From Dryobates pubescens (Eukaryota > Chordata > Aves > Piciformes > Picidae), in NCBI RefSeq assembly GCF_014839835.1, contig NC_071615.1:17242001-17306000 (forward strand): 64,000 bases of DNA. The letters run 5' to 3'. The position numbers and the translations under genes were made by a program. The notes beneath the pieces were generated by a model that saw only the letters and a list, made by a program, of their open reading frames with translations, was not told the DNA's origin and made no database searches. The stretch's first letter is position 1, and each line of letters opens with the position of its first letter. Shown one piece after another: positions 23,480-36,800 of the stretch.

Positions 23480-23600
23480 GCTGCCGTTTCGCGCCATTTC
23501 CCCCTCCCCAGCCCTTCTCCCCCCTTCGCCCTCCTCCTTCCCGGCTGCTGGATAAAAGCTGGGCCACAAAGGGAGGCACAAAGGCAGCCAGCCCTGCCCA
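23480..23600 (+). promoter_or_regulatory. Promoter-like segment: E2F site and TATA box
   Basis: TTTCGCGCC (E2F consensus) at 23487-23495 and GGATAAAAGC (TATA-type) at 23550-23559, between two satellite arrays. No downstream exon could be recognised, so function is uncertain. Confidence 0.25.
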
Positions 23601-23694
23601 GCACCCCCCGTGGGGACCTCTGTGCCTTATGTCCACCCCGGGGATGTCCGTGCAGCCTGCCCACAGAGACCCTGGGGCCCCCGTGGGACCAGAC

Positions 23695-24372
23695 AGTCCC
23701 CCACGGGGTCAGGATGAGCTCCCTGGGGTTCAGAGATGCTCCACGGGGTCAGGATGAGCTCCCTGGGGTTCAGAGATGCTCCACAAGGTCAGGATGAGCT
23801 CCCTGGGGTTCAGAGATGCCCCACGGGGTCAGGATGAGCTCCCTGGGGTTCAGAGATGCTCCACAAGGTCAGGATGAGCTCCCTGGGGTTCAGAGATGCC
23901 CCACGGGGTCAGGATGAGCTCCCTGGGGTTCAGAGATGCTCCACGGGGTCAGGATGAGCTCCCTGGGGTTCAGAGATGCCCCACGGGGTCAGGATGAGCT
24001 CCCTGGGGTTCAGAGATGCTCCACAAGGTCAGGATGAGCTCCCTGGGGTTCAGAGATGCTCCACGGGGTCAGGATGAGCTCCCTGGGGTTCAGAGATGCC
24101 CCACGGGGTCAGGATGAGCTCCCTGGGGTTCAGAGATGCTCCACAAGGTCAGGATGAGCTCCCTGGGGTTCAGAGATGCCCCACAAGGTCAGGATGAGCT
24201 CCCTGGGGTTCAGAGATGCCCCACGGGGTCAGGATGAGCTCCCTGGGGTTCAGAGATGCCCCACGGGGTCAGGATGAGCTCCCTGGGGTTCAGAGATGCT
24301 CCACGGGGTCAGGATGAGCTCCCTGGGGTTCAGAGATGCTCCACAAGGTCAGGATGAGCTCCCTGGGGTTAG
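23695..24372. repeat. Near-perfect 40-bp minisatellite
   Basis: About 17 units of exactly 40 bp, ggtcaggatgagctccctgg / ggttcagagatgctccacgg, differing mainly at two sites (ccacgggg/ccacaagg and gatgct/gatgcc). Confidence 0.97.
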
Positions 24373-25095
24373 GGTAGATATCCCACAAGGTCAGGATCAA
24401 GCCCTTGGGGGTCACAGATGCCCCACAGGACTGGATGATGTTTCTGAGGCCAGGGCATGACCCACGAGGTTAGGGTGAGGCCCCCAGGACCAGGAGATGT
24501 CCCACAGGGGCATGATGGGGTTCAAGGATGCCTTGTAGGGTTGGATGATGCTTCTGGGACTGGGACAGTGCTCCATAGGGTCAGGATGATGCCCTGGGGC
24601 CAGGGAATGCCCTAGAGGGCCTCCAGGGTTGGGGAATGCCTCATAAGGTCAGGGTGAGGCCCCTGATGCCCCCTGGGACTGAAGGATTCCTTATAAGGCC
24701 AGGATGATGTTCCTGGGGCCTGGGGATGCTCCATAAGATCAGGATGAGGCCCTTGGGGACCACATACCCCAGAGAGTCAGCACGATGGCCCCAGGGTTAG
24801 AGAATGCCCCACGGGGTCAGGGGATGCCCCTGAGGCTCAGGAATGACCCAGGGGGTCAGGATGATGCCCCCCAGGCTCAGGAATGCCCCAGGGGGTCAGG
24901 ATGATGCGCCCCCAGGCTCAGGAATGCCCCAGGGGGTCAGGGTGATGCCCCTGAGGCTCAGGAATGACCCAGGGGGCAGGATGATGCCCCTGAGGCTCAG
25001 GAATGCCCCAGGGGGTTAGGGGATGCCCCTGAGGCTCAGGAATGCCCCAGGGGGTCAGGATGATGCCCCCCAGGCTCAGGAATGCCCAGCAGCAG
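24373..25095. repeat. Decayed continuation of the 40-bp minisatellite
   Basis: Older units of about 35-40 bp with the same logic (agggggtcaggatgatgccc, ctcaggaatgcccc), diverging with distance from the perfect array. Confidence 0.8.
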
Positions 25096-25249
25096 GGAGG
25101 ATGAGGCAGTTTGGGCATCCATGGGCAGAGAAGGGACTAGGGTGGCACAGCCCAAGCCCTGAGCAAGCTCTGCCCCACAGGCCTTGGTGAGAGCCTGGTG
25201 ACCCCCCGAGGACACCAACACCCCCAACCCTTTCCACCCTCTGGGGGGG

Positions 25250-25960
25250 GCCGTGCCCCAAAGCCTGCCGCGGGTGGCTGAGCGCCCACCCCTGGAGGTG
25301 TTTCCAGGAGGCAGAGCTGTGGTGCTGAGGGCCAGGGCTCAGCCTCAGCCCGGGCAGAGCTGGGGGACGGTTGGGCTGGAGGAGCTGGGAGGGCTGGAGG
25401 AGCTGGAAGGGCCGGGGGAGCTGGAAGGGCCGGGGGAGCTGAACGGTCCGCGGAGGGCTGCTCCCATCGCTGCGGCGGGGAGAGGCGCTGGCGGCGGGGG
25501 CAGGACCCCGGGCGGCAGCAGGGGCCCCCGCAGCCCCTCACCCCCGCTCCGGCCGAGCTGCCGACAGCTGGTGGGAAGGAGCTTTCCCAGCACATGGCGA
25601 CAAATTCCTGCCGCCCGGAGCGGCTTTGCAGCCGCCGCAGCCGGAGCGGGGGGAGAAGCCGCAGCCGGAGCTGGGGGAGAAGCCGCAGCCGGAGCGGGCG
25701 GAAAAGCCGCAGCCGGAGCGGGGGGAGAAGCCGCAGCCGGAGCTGGGGGAGAAGCCGCAGCCGGAGCGGGGGGAGAAGCCGCCGAGGAGAGAGGAGGATT
25801 AGGAAGCCCTTGGAGCGGCCCCGGCGGCCCCCAGGCACCGCCACCTGCTCGCCCCCGCACCCCGAGACGCCGGGGACACCCCAGGGCTGGGGCAGAGGGA
25901 GATGTGGTCGTCCTCCCACCCCCACCAGTCCCAGCCAACTCTGGGGGCCCAGTAAGGAGA
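25250..25960. promoter_or_regulatory. Intergenic CpG island containing a 24-bp tandem repeat
   Basis: CpG-dense segment with six 24-bp units (agccggagcggggggagaag...) at 25636-25790. No gene start is recognised; possibly an orphan island or unannotated non-coding RNA promoter. Confidence 0.4.
25636..25790. repeat. 24-bp tandem repeat in CpG island
   Basis: Six units agaagccgcagccggagcgg/ggg. The 24-bp period keeps frame (Arg-Ser-rich or Ala/Gly/Glu-rich peptides), but no gene structure surrounds it. Confidence 0.9.
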
Positions 25961-26394
25961 GCTCAGCCCTGACTGGGAATTGCTTCCTTAATTAATTTGC
26001 TCCGCGGCAGCAGCACAGTGGGAAGGGCTCTGGGCTGCCCCAGGGACCAGCTCATCCCCATGGACCATCCTCCTCCTCCTCCTCCTCCTCTGCAGCAGCA
26101 GCAGCGGCAGCCCCCTCCCCCCAGCCCCAGGCCCCTGTTTTCCCCAGCTCCTCTTTCCACTGATTTTCTGCTCTCTCTCTCAGCCCTACCCAGCTCCAGC
26201 TGCCAGAGGGCACTGGAAAATTGGAGCAGTCCTGGAGCACTGGAAAATCAGAGCAATCCCTGTGGCCCCCAGCTGGGCACAGCAGCAGCCCCAGGGGACA
26301 GCCCCAGGCGGTGTTCCTCCCCCTCAGGAGCCACATTGCTGCTTCTGGGCTTGTGCTGCCCGGTGCCCAGAGCTGGGCAGAGAGCAGCCTCAGG

Positions 26395-27165
26395 AGGGTC
26401 AGCCAGGGCAGGGGTAGGGTCCTGCCCCTGGGGAGGAACAACCTCCTGCAGCAGGGCAGCTGAGGGGGGACCTGCTGGGAAGCAGCTCCATGGAGAAGGA
26501 CCTGGGAGTAATGGGGGACAACAATCACCATGAGCCAGAAATGTGCCCTGGGGGCCAAGGAGGCCAAAGGGGTCCTGGGGGGCAGGAAGAGTGTGGCCAG
26601 CAGGGCAAGGGAGAGTCTCCTCTCACTCTGTCCTAGCAAGGCCACATCTGGAGTCCTGGGTCCAGTCCTGGGCTCCCCAGGTCAGGAGAGTCAGGGAACT
26701 GCTGGAGAGAGTCCAGGGCAGGCTGCAGAGCTGCTGAGGGGCCTGGAGCAGCTCTGGGAGCAGCAAAGGCTGAGAGCCCTGGGGCTGAGAGCCTGCAGAA
26801 GAGCAGCCCCAGAGGGCAGCTGAGCAATGCTCAGCAAGAGCTAAAGGAGCTGTGGGGGGCAAGAGGCTGGGGCCAGGCTCTGCTGAGTGCTGCCCAGGGC
26901 CAGCACAAGGGGCAAGGGGCAGCAAGTGTCAGGCAGGAGGTTGGAGCTGAGCAGGAGGAGAAAGTTGTTTGGGGTGAGGCTGCTGGAGGCCTGGAGCAGG
27001 CTGCCCAGAGAGGTTGTGGAGTGTCCTGGTGTGGAGAGCTTCCAACCCCCCCTGGGCACTGTGCTGCTGGGCAGGGTGCTGGGGGTGCCCTGCTGGAGCA
27101 GGGCTTGGGCTGGGGGAGCTCCAGAGCTCCCTTCCAGCCTCACCCTGCTGGGGTTCTGCCATTAA
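26395..27165 (+). mobile_element. CR1 3' half, degraded ORF2 end
   Basis: Follows CR1 from the end of ORF2 (tggagaaggacctgggagta, atgagccagaaatgtgccct, agagtgtggccagcagggca) through ctggagagagtccagggcag to ccttccagcctcaccctgct. Same subfamily as 51060-51865 and 54495-55015. Confidence 0.88.
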
Positions 27166-27780
27166 GTGTTCCAAGCTGCAAGCCCTTGGTCTGGGAGTGG
27201 AGCATCCATGTGTGGGGGTGCAGTTGAGTGCAGCCTCACTCCAAGGGCAGAACCTTTGTCTCCCACAACTAAGGGTGAGATGGGAGCAGGTCTCACACCT
27301 TGGCTGCTGCCTGTGCTGCCTCCTGGGCAGAAGGGGTCACCAGGTCTCCTGCTCTCCCATCACAATTCCCCTGCACCCCTGCTGAGGCTGTGCCCAGGGC
27401 ATGGCCACATGTGGATGATGTCCCCATGGTGCAAGCAGAGCAGTGCCTGGGAAGCCCCCAGGGCTCACCCAATGCCCAGGGAGGAGCAGGGGGAAGGTGA
27501 CTGTGGTGAAACTTCAGGAGAGATGAGGATGGGGGCTGTGGGCAGGGAAGCCACCAGCCCTTTGTGTGCCCACTGCCCTAATTAGGCTGTAATTGACCCA
27601 GGATTGGCTTGGTGTGCTGGGGGGGGGGGGGGGGAGGGTGCTAATTATGGGTGGCCAGAGGCAGCAGAGGCTGTGGGGGCAGAGGGGCTGGCAGGGCCCT
27701 GCTGACCCTTACTCAACACTTCCATGCACTGGAATTATACTACAGGCACTGCCCCCTTGCAGCAGGAAAGCCACAGCCTG
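27166..27780. other. Non-coding flank before the giant minisatellite
   Basis: No gene or known repeat seen. A G homopolymer of about 18 bases lies at 27618-27636. Confidence 0.5.
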
Positions 27781-27841
27781 TGGTGCAGCAGCAGGCACAG
27801 CCCTGCCACCAACACCCAGCAACAGCCAGCAACAGGCAGCA

Positions 27842-30800
27842 GCAACCCACCCATGAGCAACCAACAGCTGTGCACAGCCCCCAACAGCCACAGCAGAGTG
27901 AGCAACCAACAGCTGTGCACAGCCACCAACAGCCACAGCAGAGTGAGCAACCAACAGCTGTGCACAGCCACCAACAGCCACAGCAGAGTGAGCAACCAAC
28001 AGCTGTGCACAGCCACAGGAGAGTGAGCAACCAACAGCTGAGCACAGCCACAGGAGAGTGAGCAACCAACAGCTGTGCACAGCCACCAACAGCCACAGGA
28101 GAGTGAGCAACCAACAGCTGTGCACAGCCACAGGAGAGTGAGCAACCAACAGCTGTGCACAGCCACCAACAGCCACAGCAGAGTGAGCAACCAACAGCTG
28201 AGCACAGCCACAGGAGAGTGAGCAACCAACAGCTGTGCACAGCCACAGGAGAGTGAGCAACCAACAGCTGTGCACAGCCACCAACAGCCACAGCAGAGTG
28301 AGCAACCAACAGCTGTGCACAGCCACCAACAGCCACAGCAGAGTGAGCAACCAACAGCTGAGCACAGCCCCCAACAGCCACAGGAGAGTGAGCAACCAAC
28401 AGCTGTGCACAGCCACAGGAGAGTGAGCAACCAACAGCTGAGCACAGCCACAGGAGAGTGAGCAACCAACAGCTGTGCACAGCCACAGGAGAGTGAGCAA
28501 CCAACAGCTGAGCACAGCCACCAACAGCCACAGGAGAGTGAGCAACCAACAGCTGAGCACAGCCACAGGAGAGTGAGCAACCAACAGCTGTGCACAGCCA
28601 CCAACAGCCACAGGAGAGTGAGCAACCAACAGCTGAGCACAGCCACAGGAGAGTGAGCAACCAACAGCTGTGCACAGCCACCAACAGCCACAGGAGAGTG
28701 AGCAACCAACAGCTGTGCACAGCCACCAACAGCCACAGGAGAGTGAGCAACCAACAGCTGAGCACAGCCACCAACAGCCACAGGAGAGTGAGCAACCAAC
28801 AGCTGAGCACAGCCACCAACAGCCACAGGAGAGTGAGCAACCAACAGCTGTGCACAGCCACAGGAGAGTGAGCAACCAACAGCTGTGCACAGCCACCAAC
28901 AGCCACAGGAGAGTGAGCAACCAACAGCTGTGCACAGCCACCAACAGCCACAGGAGAGTGAGCAACCAACAGCTGAGCACAGCCACAGGAGAGTGAGCAA
29001 CCAACAGCTGTGCACAGCCACAGGAGAGTAAGCAACCAACAGCTGAGCACAGCCACCAACAGCCACAGGAGAGTGAGCAACCAACAGCTGAACACAGCCA
29101 CCAACAGCCACAGGAGAGTGAGCAACCAACAGCTGAGCACAGCCACAGGAGAGTGAGCAACCAACAGCTGAGCACAGCCACAGGAGAGTGAGCAACCAAC
29201 AGCTGTGCACAGCCACCAACAGCCACAGGAGAGTGAGCAACCAACAGCTGAGCACAGCCACAGGAGAGTGAGCAACCAACAGCTGTGCACAGCCACCAAC
29301 AGCCACAGGAGAGTGAGCAACCAACAGCTGAGCACAGCCACCAACAGCCACAGGAGAGTGAGCAACCAACAGCTGAGCACAGCCACCAACAGCCACAGGA
29401 GAGTGAGCAACCAACAGCTGTGCACAGCCACAGGAGAGTGAGCAACCAACAGCTGTGCACAGCCACCAACAGCCACAGGAGAGTGAGCAACCAACAGCTG
29501 TGCACAGCCACCAACAGCCACAGGAGAGTGAGAAACCAACAGCTGAGCACAGCCACAGGAGAGTGAGCAACCAACAGCTGTGCACAGCCACCAACAGCCA
29601 CAGGAGAGTGAGCAACCAACAGCTGAGCACAGCCACAGGAGAGTGAGCAACCAACAGCTGTGCACAGCCACAGGAGAGTGAGCAACCAACAGCTGAGCAC
29701 AGCCACCAACAGCCACAGGAGAGTGAGCAACCAACAGCTGAGCACAGCCACAGGAGAGTGAGCAACCAACAGCTGAGCACAGCCACAGGAGAGTGAGCAA
29801 CCAACAGCTGTGCACAGCCACCAACAGCCACAGGAGAGTGAGCAACCAACAGCTGAGCACAGCCACAGGAGAGTGAGCAACCAACAGCTGTGCACAGCCA
29901 CCAACAGCCACAGGAGAGTGAGCAACCAACAGCTGAGCACAGCCACCAACAGCCACAGGAGAGTGAGCAACCAACAGCTGAGCACAGCCACCAACAGCCA
30001 CAGGAGAGTGAGCAACCAACAGCTGTGCACAGCCACAGGAGAGTGAGCAACCAACAGCTGTGCACAGCCACCAACAGCCACAGGAGAGTGAGCAACCAAC
30101 AGCTGTGCACAGCCACCAACAGCCACAGGAGAGTGAGAAACCAACAGCTGAGCACAGCCACAGGAGAGTGAGCAACCAACAGCTGTGCACAGCCACCAAC
30201 AGCCACAGGAGAGTGAGCAACCAACAGCTGAGCACAGCCACAGGAGAGTGAGCAACCAACAGCTGTGCACAGCCACCAACAGCCACAGGAGAGTGAGCAA
30301 CCAACAGCTGTGCACAGCCACCAACAGCCACAGGAGAGTGAGCAACCAACAGCTGAGCACAGCCACAGGAGAGTGAGCAACCAACAGCTGTGCACAGCCA
30401 CCAACAGCCACAGGAGAGTGAGCAACCAACAGCTGAGCACAGCCACCAACAGCCACAGGAGAGTGAGCAACCAACAGCTGAGCACAGCCACCAACAGCCA
30501 CAGGAGAGTGAGCAACCAACAGCTGTGCACAGCCACAGGAGAGTGAGCAACCAACAGCTGTGCACAGCCACCAACAGCCACAGGAGAGTGAGCAACCAAC
30601 AGCTGTGCACAGCCACCAACAGCCACAGGAGAGTGAGAAACCAACAGCTGAGCACAGCCACAGGAGAGTGAGCAACCAACAGCTGTGCACAGCCACCAAC
30701 AGCCACAGGAGAGTGAGCAACCAACAGCTGAGCACAGCCACAGGAGAGTGAGCAACCAACAGATGAGCACAGCCACCAACAGCCACAGGAGAGTGAGCAA

Positions 30801-33800
30801 CCAACAGCTGTGCACAGCCACAGGAGAGTGAGCAACCAACAGCTGAGCACAGCCCCCAACAGCCACAGGAGAGTGAGCAACCAACAGCTGAGCACAGCCA
30901 CAGGAGAGTGAGCAACCAACAGCTGAGCACAGCCACAGGAGAGTGAGCAACCAACAGCTGTGCACAGCCACCAACAGCCACAGGAGAGTGAGCAACCAAC
31001 AGCTGAGCACAGCCCCCAACAGCCACAGGAGAGTGAGCAACCAACAGCTGAGCACAGCCCCCAACAGCCACAGGAGAGTGAGCAACCAACAGCTGAGCAC
31101 AGCCACAGGAGAGTGAGCAACCAACAGCTGTGCACAGCCACCAACAGCCACAGGAGAGTGAGCAACCAACAGCTGTGCACAGCCACAGGAGAGTGAGCAA
31201 CCAACAGCTGTGCACAGCCACAGGAGAGTGAGCAACCAACAGCTGAGCACAGCCCCCAACAGCCACAGGAGAGTGAGCAACCAACAGCTGAGCACAGCCA
31301 CAGGAGAGTGAGCAACCAACAGCTGTGCACAGCCCCCAACAGCCACAGGAGAGTGAGCAACCAACAGCTGTGCACAGCCACAGGAGAGTGAGCAACCAAC
31401 AGCTGTGCACAGCCCCCAACAGCCACAGGAGAGTGAGCAACCAACAGCTGAGCACAGCCACCAACAGCCACAGGAGAGTGAGCAACCAACAGCTGAGCAC
31501 AGCCACCAACAGCCACAGGAGAGTGAGCAACCAACAGCTGTGCACAGCCACCAACAGCCACAGGAGAGTGAGCAACCAACAGCTGAGCACAGCCACAGGA
31601 GAGTGAGCAACCAACAGCTGAGCACAGCCACCAACAGACACAGCAGAGTGAGCAACCAACAGCTGAGCACAGCCACAGGAGAGTGAGCAACCAACAGCTG
31701 AGCACAGCCACAGGAGAGTGAGCAACCAACAGCTGAGCACAGCCCCCAACAGCCACAGGAGAGTGAGCAACCAACAGCTGAGCACAGCCACAGGAGAGTG
31801 AGCAACCAACAGCTGAGCACAGCCACAGGAGAGTGAGCAACCAACAGCTGTGCACAGCCACCAACAGCCACAGGAGAGTGAGCAACCAACAGCTGAGCAC
31901 AGCCACAGCAGAGTGAGCAACCAACAGCTGTGCACAGCCACCAACAGACACAGCAGAGTGAGCAACCAACAGCTGAGCACAGCCACAGGAGAGTGAGCAA
32001 CCAACAGCTGAGCACAGCCACAGGAGAGTGAGCAACCAACAGCTGTGCACAGCCACCAACAGACACAGCAGAGTGAGCAACCAACAGCTGAGCACAGCCA
32101 CAGGAGAGTGAGCAACCAACAGCTGTGCACAGCCCCCAACAGCCACAGGAGAGTGAGCAACCAACAGCTGAGCACAGCCACAGGAGAGTGAGCAACCAAC
32201 AGCTGTGCACAGCCACAGGAGAGTGAGCAACCAACAGCTGTGCACAGCCACCAACAGCCACAGGAGAGTGAGCAACCAACAGCTGAGCACAGCCACCAAC
32301 AGCCACAGGAGAGTGAGCAACCAACAGCTGAGCACAGCCACCAACAGCCACAGGAGAGTGAGCAACCAACAGCTGAGCACAGCCACCAACAGCCACAGGA
32401 GAGTGAGCAACCAACAGCTGAGCACAGCCACCAACAGCCACAGGAGAGTGAGCAACCAACAGCTGAGCACAGCCACAGGAGAGTGAGCAACCAACAGCTG
32501 AGCACAGCCACCAACAGCCACAGGAGAGTGAGCAACCAACAGCTGTGCACAGCCCCCAACAGCCACAGGAGAGTGAGCAACCAACAGCTGAGCACAGCCA
32601 CAGGAGAGTGAGCAACCAACAGCTGAGCACAGCCACAGGAGAGTGAGCAACCAACAGCTGAGCACAGCCACCAACAGCCACAGGAGAGTGAGCAACCAAG
32701 AGCTGAGCACAGCCACAGGAGAGTGAGCAACCAACAGCTGTGCACAGCCACCAACAGCCACAGGAGAGTGAGCAACCAACAGCTGAGCACAGCCACAGGA
32801 GAGTGAGCAACCAACAGCTGAGCACAGCCACCAACAGCCACAGGAGAGTGAGCAACCAACAGCTGAGCAGAGCCACAGGAGAGTGACCAACCAACAGCTG
32901 TGCACAGCCACCAACAGCCACAGGAGAGTGAGCAACCAACAGCTGTGCACAGCCACCAACAGCCACAGCAGAGTGAGCAACCAACAGCTGAGCACAGCCC
33001 CCAACAGCCACAGGAGAGTGAGCAACCAACAGCTGAGCACAGCCACAGGAGAGTGAGCAACCAACAGCTGAGGCACAGCCCCCAACAGCCACAGCAGAGT
33101 GAGCAACCAACAGCTGTGCACAGCCACAGGAGAGTGAGCAACCAACAGCTGTGCACAGCCCCAACAGGAGAGTGAGCAACCAACAGCTAGCACAGCCACA
33201 GAGAGTGAGCAACCAACAGCTGAGCACAGCCACAGGAGAGTGAGCAACCAACAGCTGAGCACAGCCACCAACAGCCACAGGAGAGTGAGCAACCAACAGC
33301 TGTGCACAGCCACCAACAGCCACAGGAGAGTGAGCAACCAACAGCTGTGCACAGCCACCAACAGCCACAGGAGAGTGAGCAACCAACAGCTGTGCACAGC
33401 CACCAACAGCCACAGGAGAGTGAGCAACCAACAGCTGAGCACAGCCCCCAACAGCCACAGGAGAGTGAGCAACCAACAGCTGAGCACAGCCACAGGAGAG
33501 TGAGCAACCAACAGCTGTGCACAGCCCCCAACAGCCACAGGAGAGTGAGCAACCAACAGCTGTGCACAGCCACAGGAGAGTGAGCAACCAACAGCTGTGC
33601 ACAGCCCCCAACAAGCCACAGGAGAGTGAGCAACCAACAGCTGAGCACAGCCACCACAGCCACAGGAGAGTGAGCAACCAACAGCTGAGCACAGCCACCA
33701 ACAGCCACAGGAGAGTGAGCAACCAACAGCTGTGCACAGCCACCAATCAGCCACAGGAGAGTGAGCAACCAACAGCTGAGGCACAGCCACAGGAGAGTGA

Positions 33801-36800
33801 GCAACCACAGCTGAGCACAGCCACCAACAGACACAGCAGAGTGAGCAACCAACAGCTGAGCACAGCCACAGGAGAGTGAGCAACCAACAGCTGAGCACAG
33901 CCACAGGAGAGTGAGCAACCAACAGCTGAGCACAGCCCCCAACAGCCACAGGAGAGTGAGCAACCAACAGCTGAGCACAGCCACAGGAGAGTGAGCAACC
34001 AACAGCTGAGCACAGCCACAGGAGAGTGAGCAACCAACAGCTGTGCACAGCCACCAACAGCCACAGGAGAGTGAGCAACCAACAGCTGAGCACAGCCACA
34101 GCAGAGTGAGCAACCAACAGCTGTGCACAGCCACCAACAGACACAGCAGAGTGAGCAACCAACAGCTGAGCACAGCCACAGGAGAGTGAGCAACCAACAG
34201 CTGAGCACAGCCACAGGAGAGTGAGCAACCAACAGCTGTGCACAGCCACCAACAGACACAGCAGAGTGAGCAACCAACAGCTGAGCACAGCCACAGGAGA
34301 GTGAGCAACCAACAGCTGTGCACAGCCCCCAACAGCCACAGGAGAGTGAGCAACCAACAGCTGAGCACAGCCACAGGAGAGTGAGCAACCAACAGCTGTG
34401 CACAGCCACAGGAGAGTGAGCAACCAACAGCTGTGCACAGCCACCAACAGCCACAGGAGAGTGAGCAACCAACAGCTGAGCACAGCCACCAACAGCCACA
34501 GGAGAGTGAGCAACCAACAGCTGAGCACAGCCACCAACAGCCACAGGAGAGTGAGCAACCAACAGCTGAGCACAGCCACCAACAGCCACAGGAGAGTGAG
34601 CAACCAACAGCTGAGCACAGCCACCAACAGCCACAGGAGAGTGAGCAACCAACAGCTGAGCACAGCCACAGGAGAGTGAGCAACCAACAGCTGAGCACAG
34701 CCACCAACAGCCACAGGAGAGTGAGCAACCAACAGCTGTGCACAGCCCCCAACAGCCACAGGAGAGTGAGCAACCAACAGCTGAGCACAGCCACAGGAGA
34801 GTGAGCAACCAACAGCTGAGCACAGCCACAGGAGAGTGAGCAACCAACAGCTGAGCACAGCCACCAACAGCCACAGGAGAGTGAGCAACCAAGAGCTGAG
34901 CACAGCCACAGGAGAGTGAGCAACCAACAGCTGTGCACAGCCACCAACAGCCACAGGAGAGTGAGCAACCAACAGCTGAGCACAGCCACAGGAGAGTGAG
35001 CAACCAACAGCTGAGCACAGCCACCAACAGCCACAGGAGAGTGAGCAACCAACAGCTGAGCAGAGCCACAGGAGAGTGACCAACCAACAGCTGTGCACAG
35101 CCACCAACAGCCACAGGAGAGTGAGCAACCAACAGCTGTGCACAGCCACCAACAGCCACAGCAGAGTGAGCAACCAACAGCTGAGCACAGCCCCCAACAG
35201 CCACAGGAGAGTGAGCAACCAACAGCTGAGCACAGCCACAGGAGAGTGAGCAACCAACAGCTGAGCACAGCCCCCAACAGCCACAGCAGAGTGAGCAACC
35301 AACAGCTGTGCACAGCCACAGGAGAGTGAGCAACCAACAGCTGTGCACAGCCCCCAACAGCCACAGGAGAGTGAGCAACCAACAGCTGAGCACAGCCACA
35401 GGAGAGTGAGCAACCAACAGCTGAGCACAGCCACCAACAGCCACAGGAGAGTGAGCAACCAACAGCTGTGCACAGCCACCAACAGCCACAGGAGAGTGAG
35501 CAACCAACAGCTGTGCACAGCCACCAACAGCCACAGGAGAGTGAGCAACCAACAGCTGTGCACAGCCACCAACAGCCACAGGAGAGTGAGCAACCAACAG
35601 CTGAGCACAGCCCCCAACAGCCACAGGAGAGTGAGCAACCAACAGCTGTGCACAGCCACCAACAGCCACAGGAGAGTGAGCAACCAACAGCTGTGCACAG
35701 CCACAGCAGAGTGAGCAACCAACAGCTGTGCACAGCCACAGGAGAGTGAGCAACCAACAGCTGAGCACAGCCACAGGAGAGTGAGCAACCAACAGCTGAG
35801 CACAGCCACAGGAGAGTGAGCAACCAACAGCTGAGCACAGCCCCCAACAGCCACAGGAGAGTGAGCAACCAACTGCTGTGCACAGCCACCAACAGCCACA
35901 GCAGAGTGAGCAACCAACAGCTGTGCACAGCCACAGGAGAGTGAGCAACCAACATCTGTGCACAGCCACCAACAGCCACAGCAGAGTGAGCAACCAACAG
36001 CTGTGCACAGCCACAGGAGAGTGAGCAACCAACAGCTGTGCACAGCCACCAACAGCCACAGCAGAGTGAGCAACCAACAGCTGTGCACAGCCACCAACAG
36101 CCACAGGAGAGTGAGCAACCAACAGCTGTGCACAGCCACCAACAGCCACAGGAGAGTGAGCAACCAACAGCTGAGCACAGCCACAGGAGAGTGAGCAACC
36201 AACAGCTGTGCACAGCCACAGGAGAGTGAGCAACCAACAGCTGTGCACAGCCACAGGAGAGTGAGCAACCAACAGCTGAGCACAGCCCCCAACAGCCACA
36301 GGAGAGTGAGCAACCAACAGCTGTGCACAGCCACAGGAGAGTGAGCAACCAACAGCTGAGCACAGCCACCAACAGCCACAGGAGAGTGAGCAACCAACAG
36401 CTGTGCACAGCCACAGGAGAGTGAGCAACCAACAGCTGAGCACAGCCACCAACAGCCACAGGAGAGTGAGCAACCAACAGCTGTGCACAGCCACAGCAGA
36501 GTGAGCAACCAACAGCTGAGCACAGCCACAGGAGAGTGAGCAACCAACAGCTGTGCACAGCCACAGGAGAGTGAGCAACCAACAGCTGTGCACAGCCCCC
36601 AACAGCCACAGGAGAGTGAGCAACCAACAGCTGTGCACAGCCACCAACAGCCACAGGAGAGTGAGCAACCAACAGCTGTGCACAGCCAGCAACAGCCACA
36701 GCAGAGTGAGCAACCAACAGCTGTGCACAGCCACAGGAGAGTGAGCAACCAACAGCTGTGCACAGCCACCAACAGCCACAGTAGAGTGAGCAACCAACAG

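Noticed and set aside
22209-23797. Proline/cysteine-rich and Gly/Arg-rich ORFs of 360-450 codons
   Set aside because: By-products of the 13-bp minisatellite, open on both strands.
25250-25960. Arg/Ser-rich (SR-like) ORF in the CpG island as an exon
   Set aside because: Comes from a 24-bp repeat; no splice sites or homologous gene between METRN and ANTKMT.
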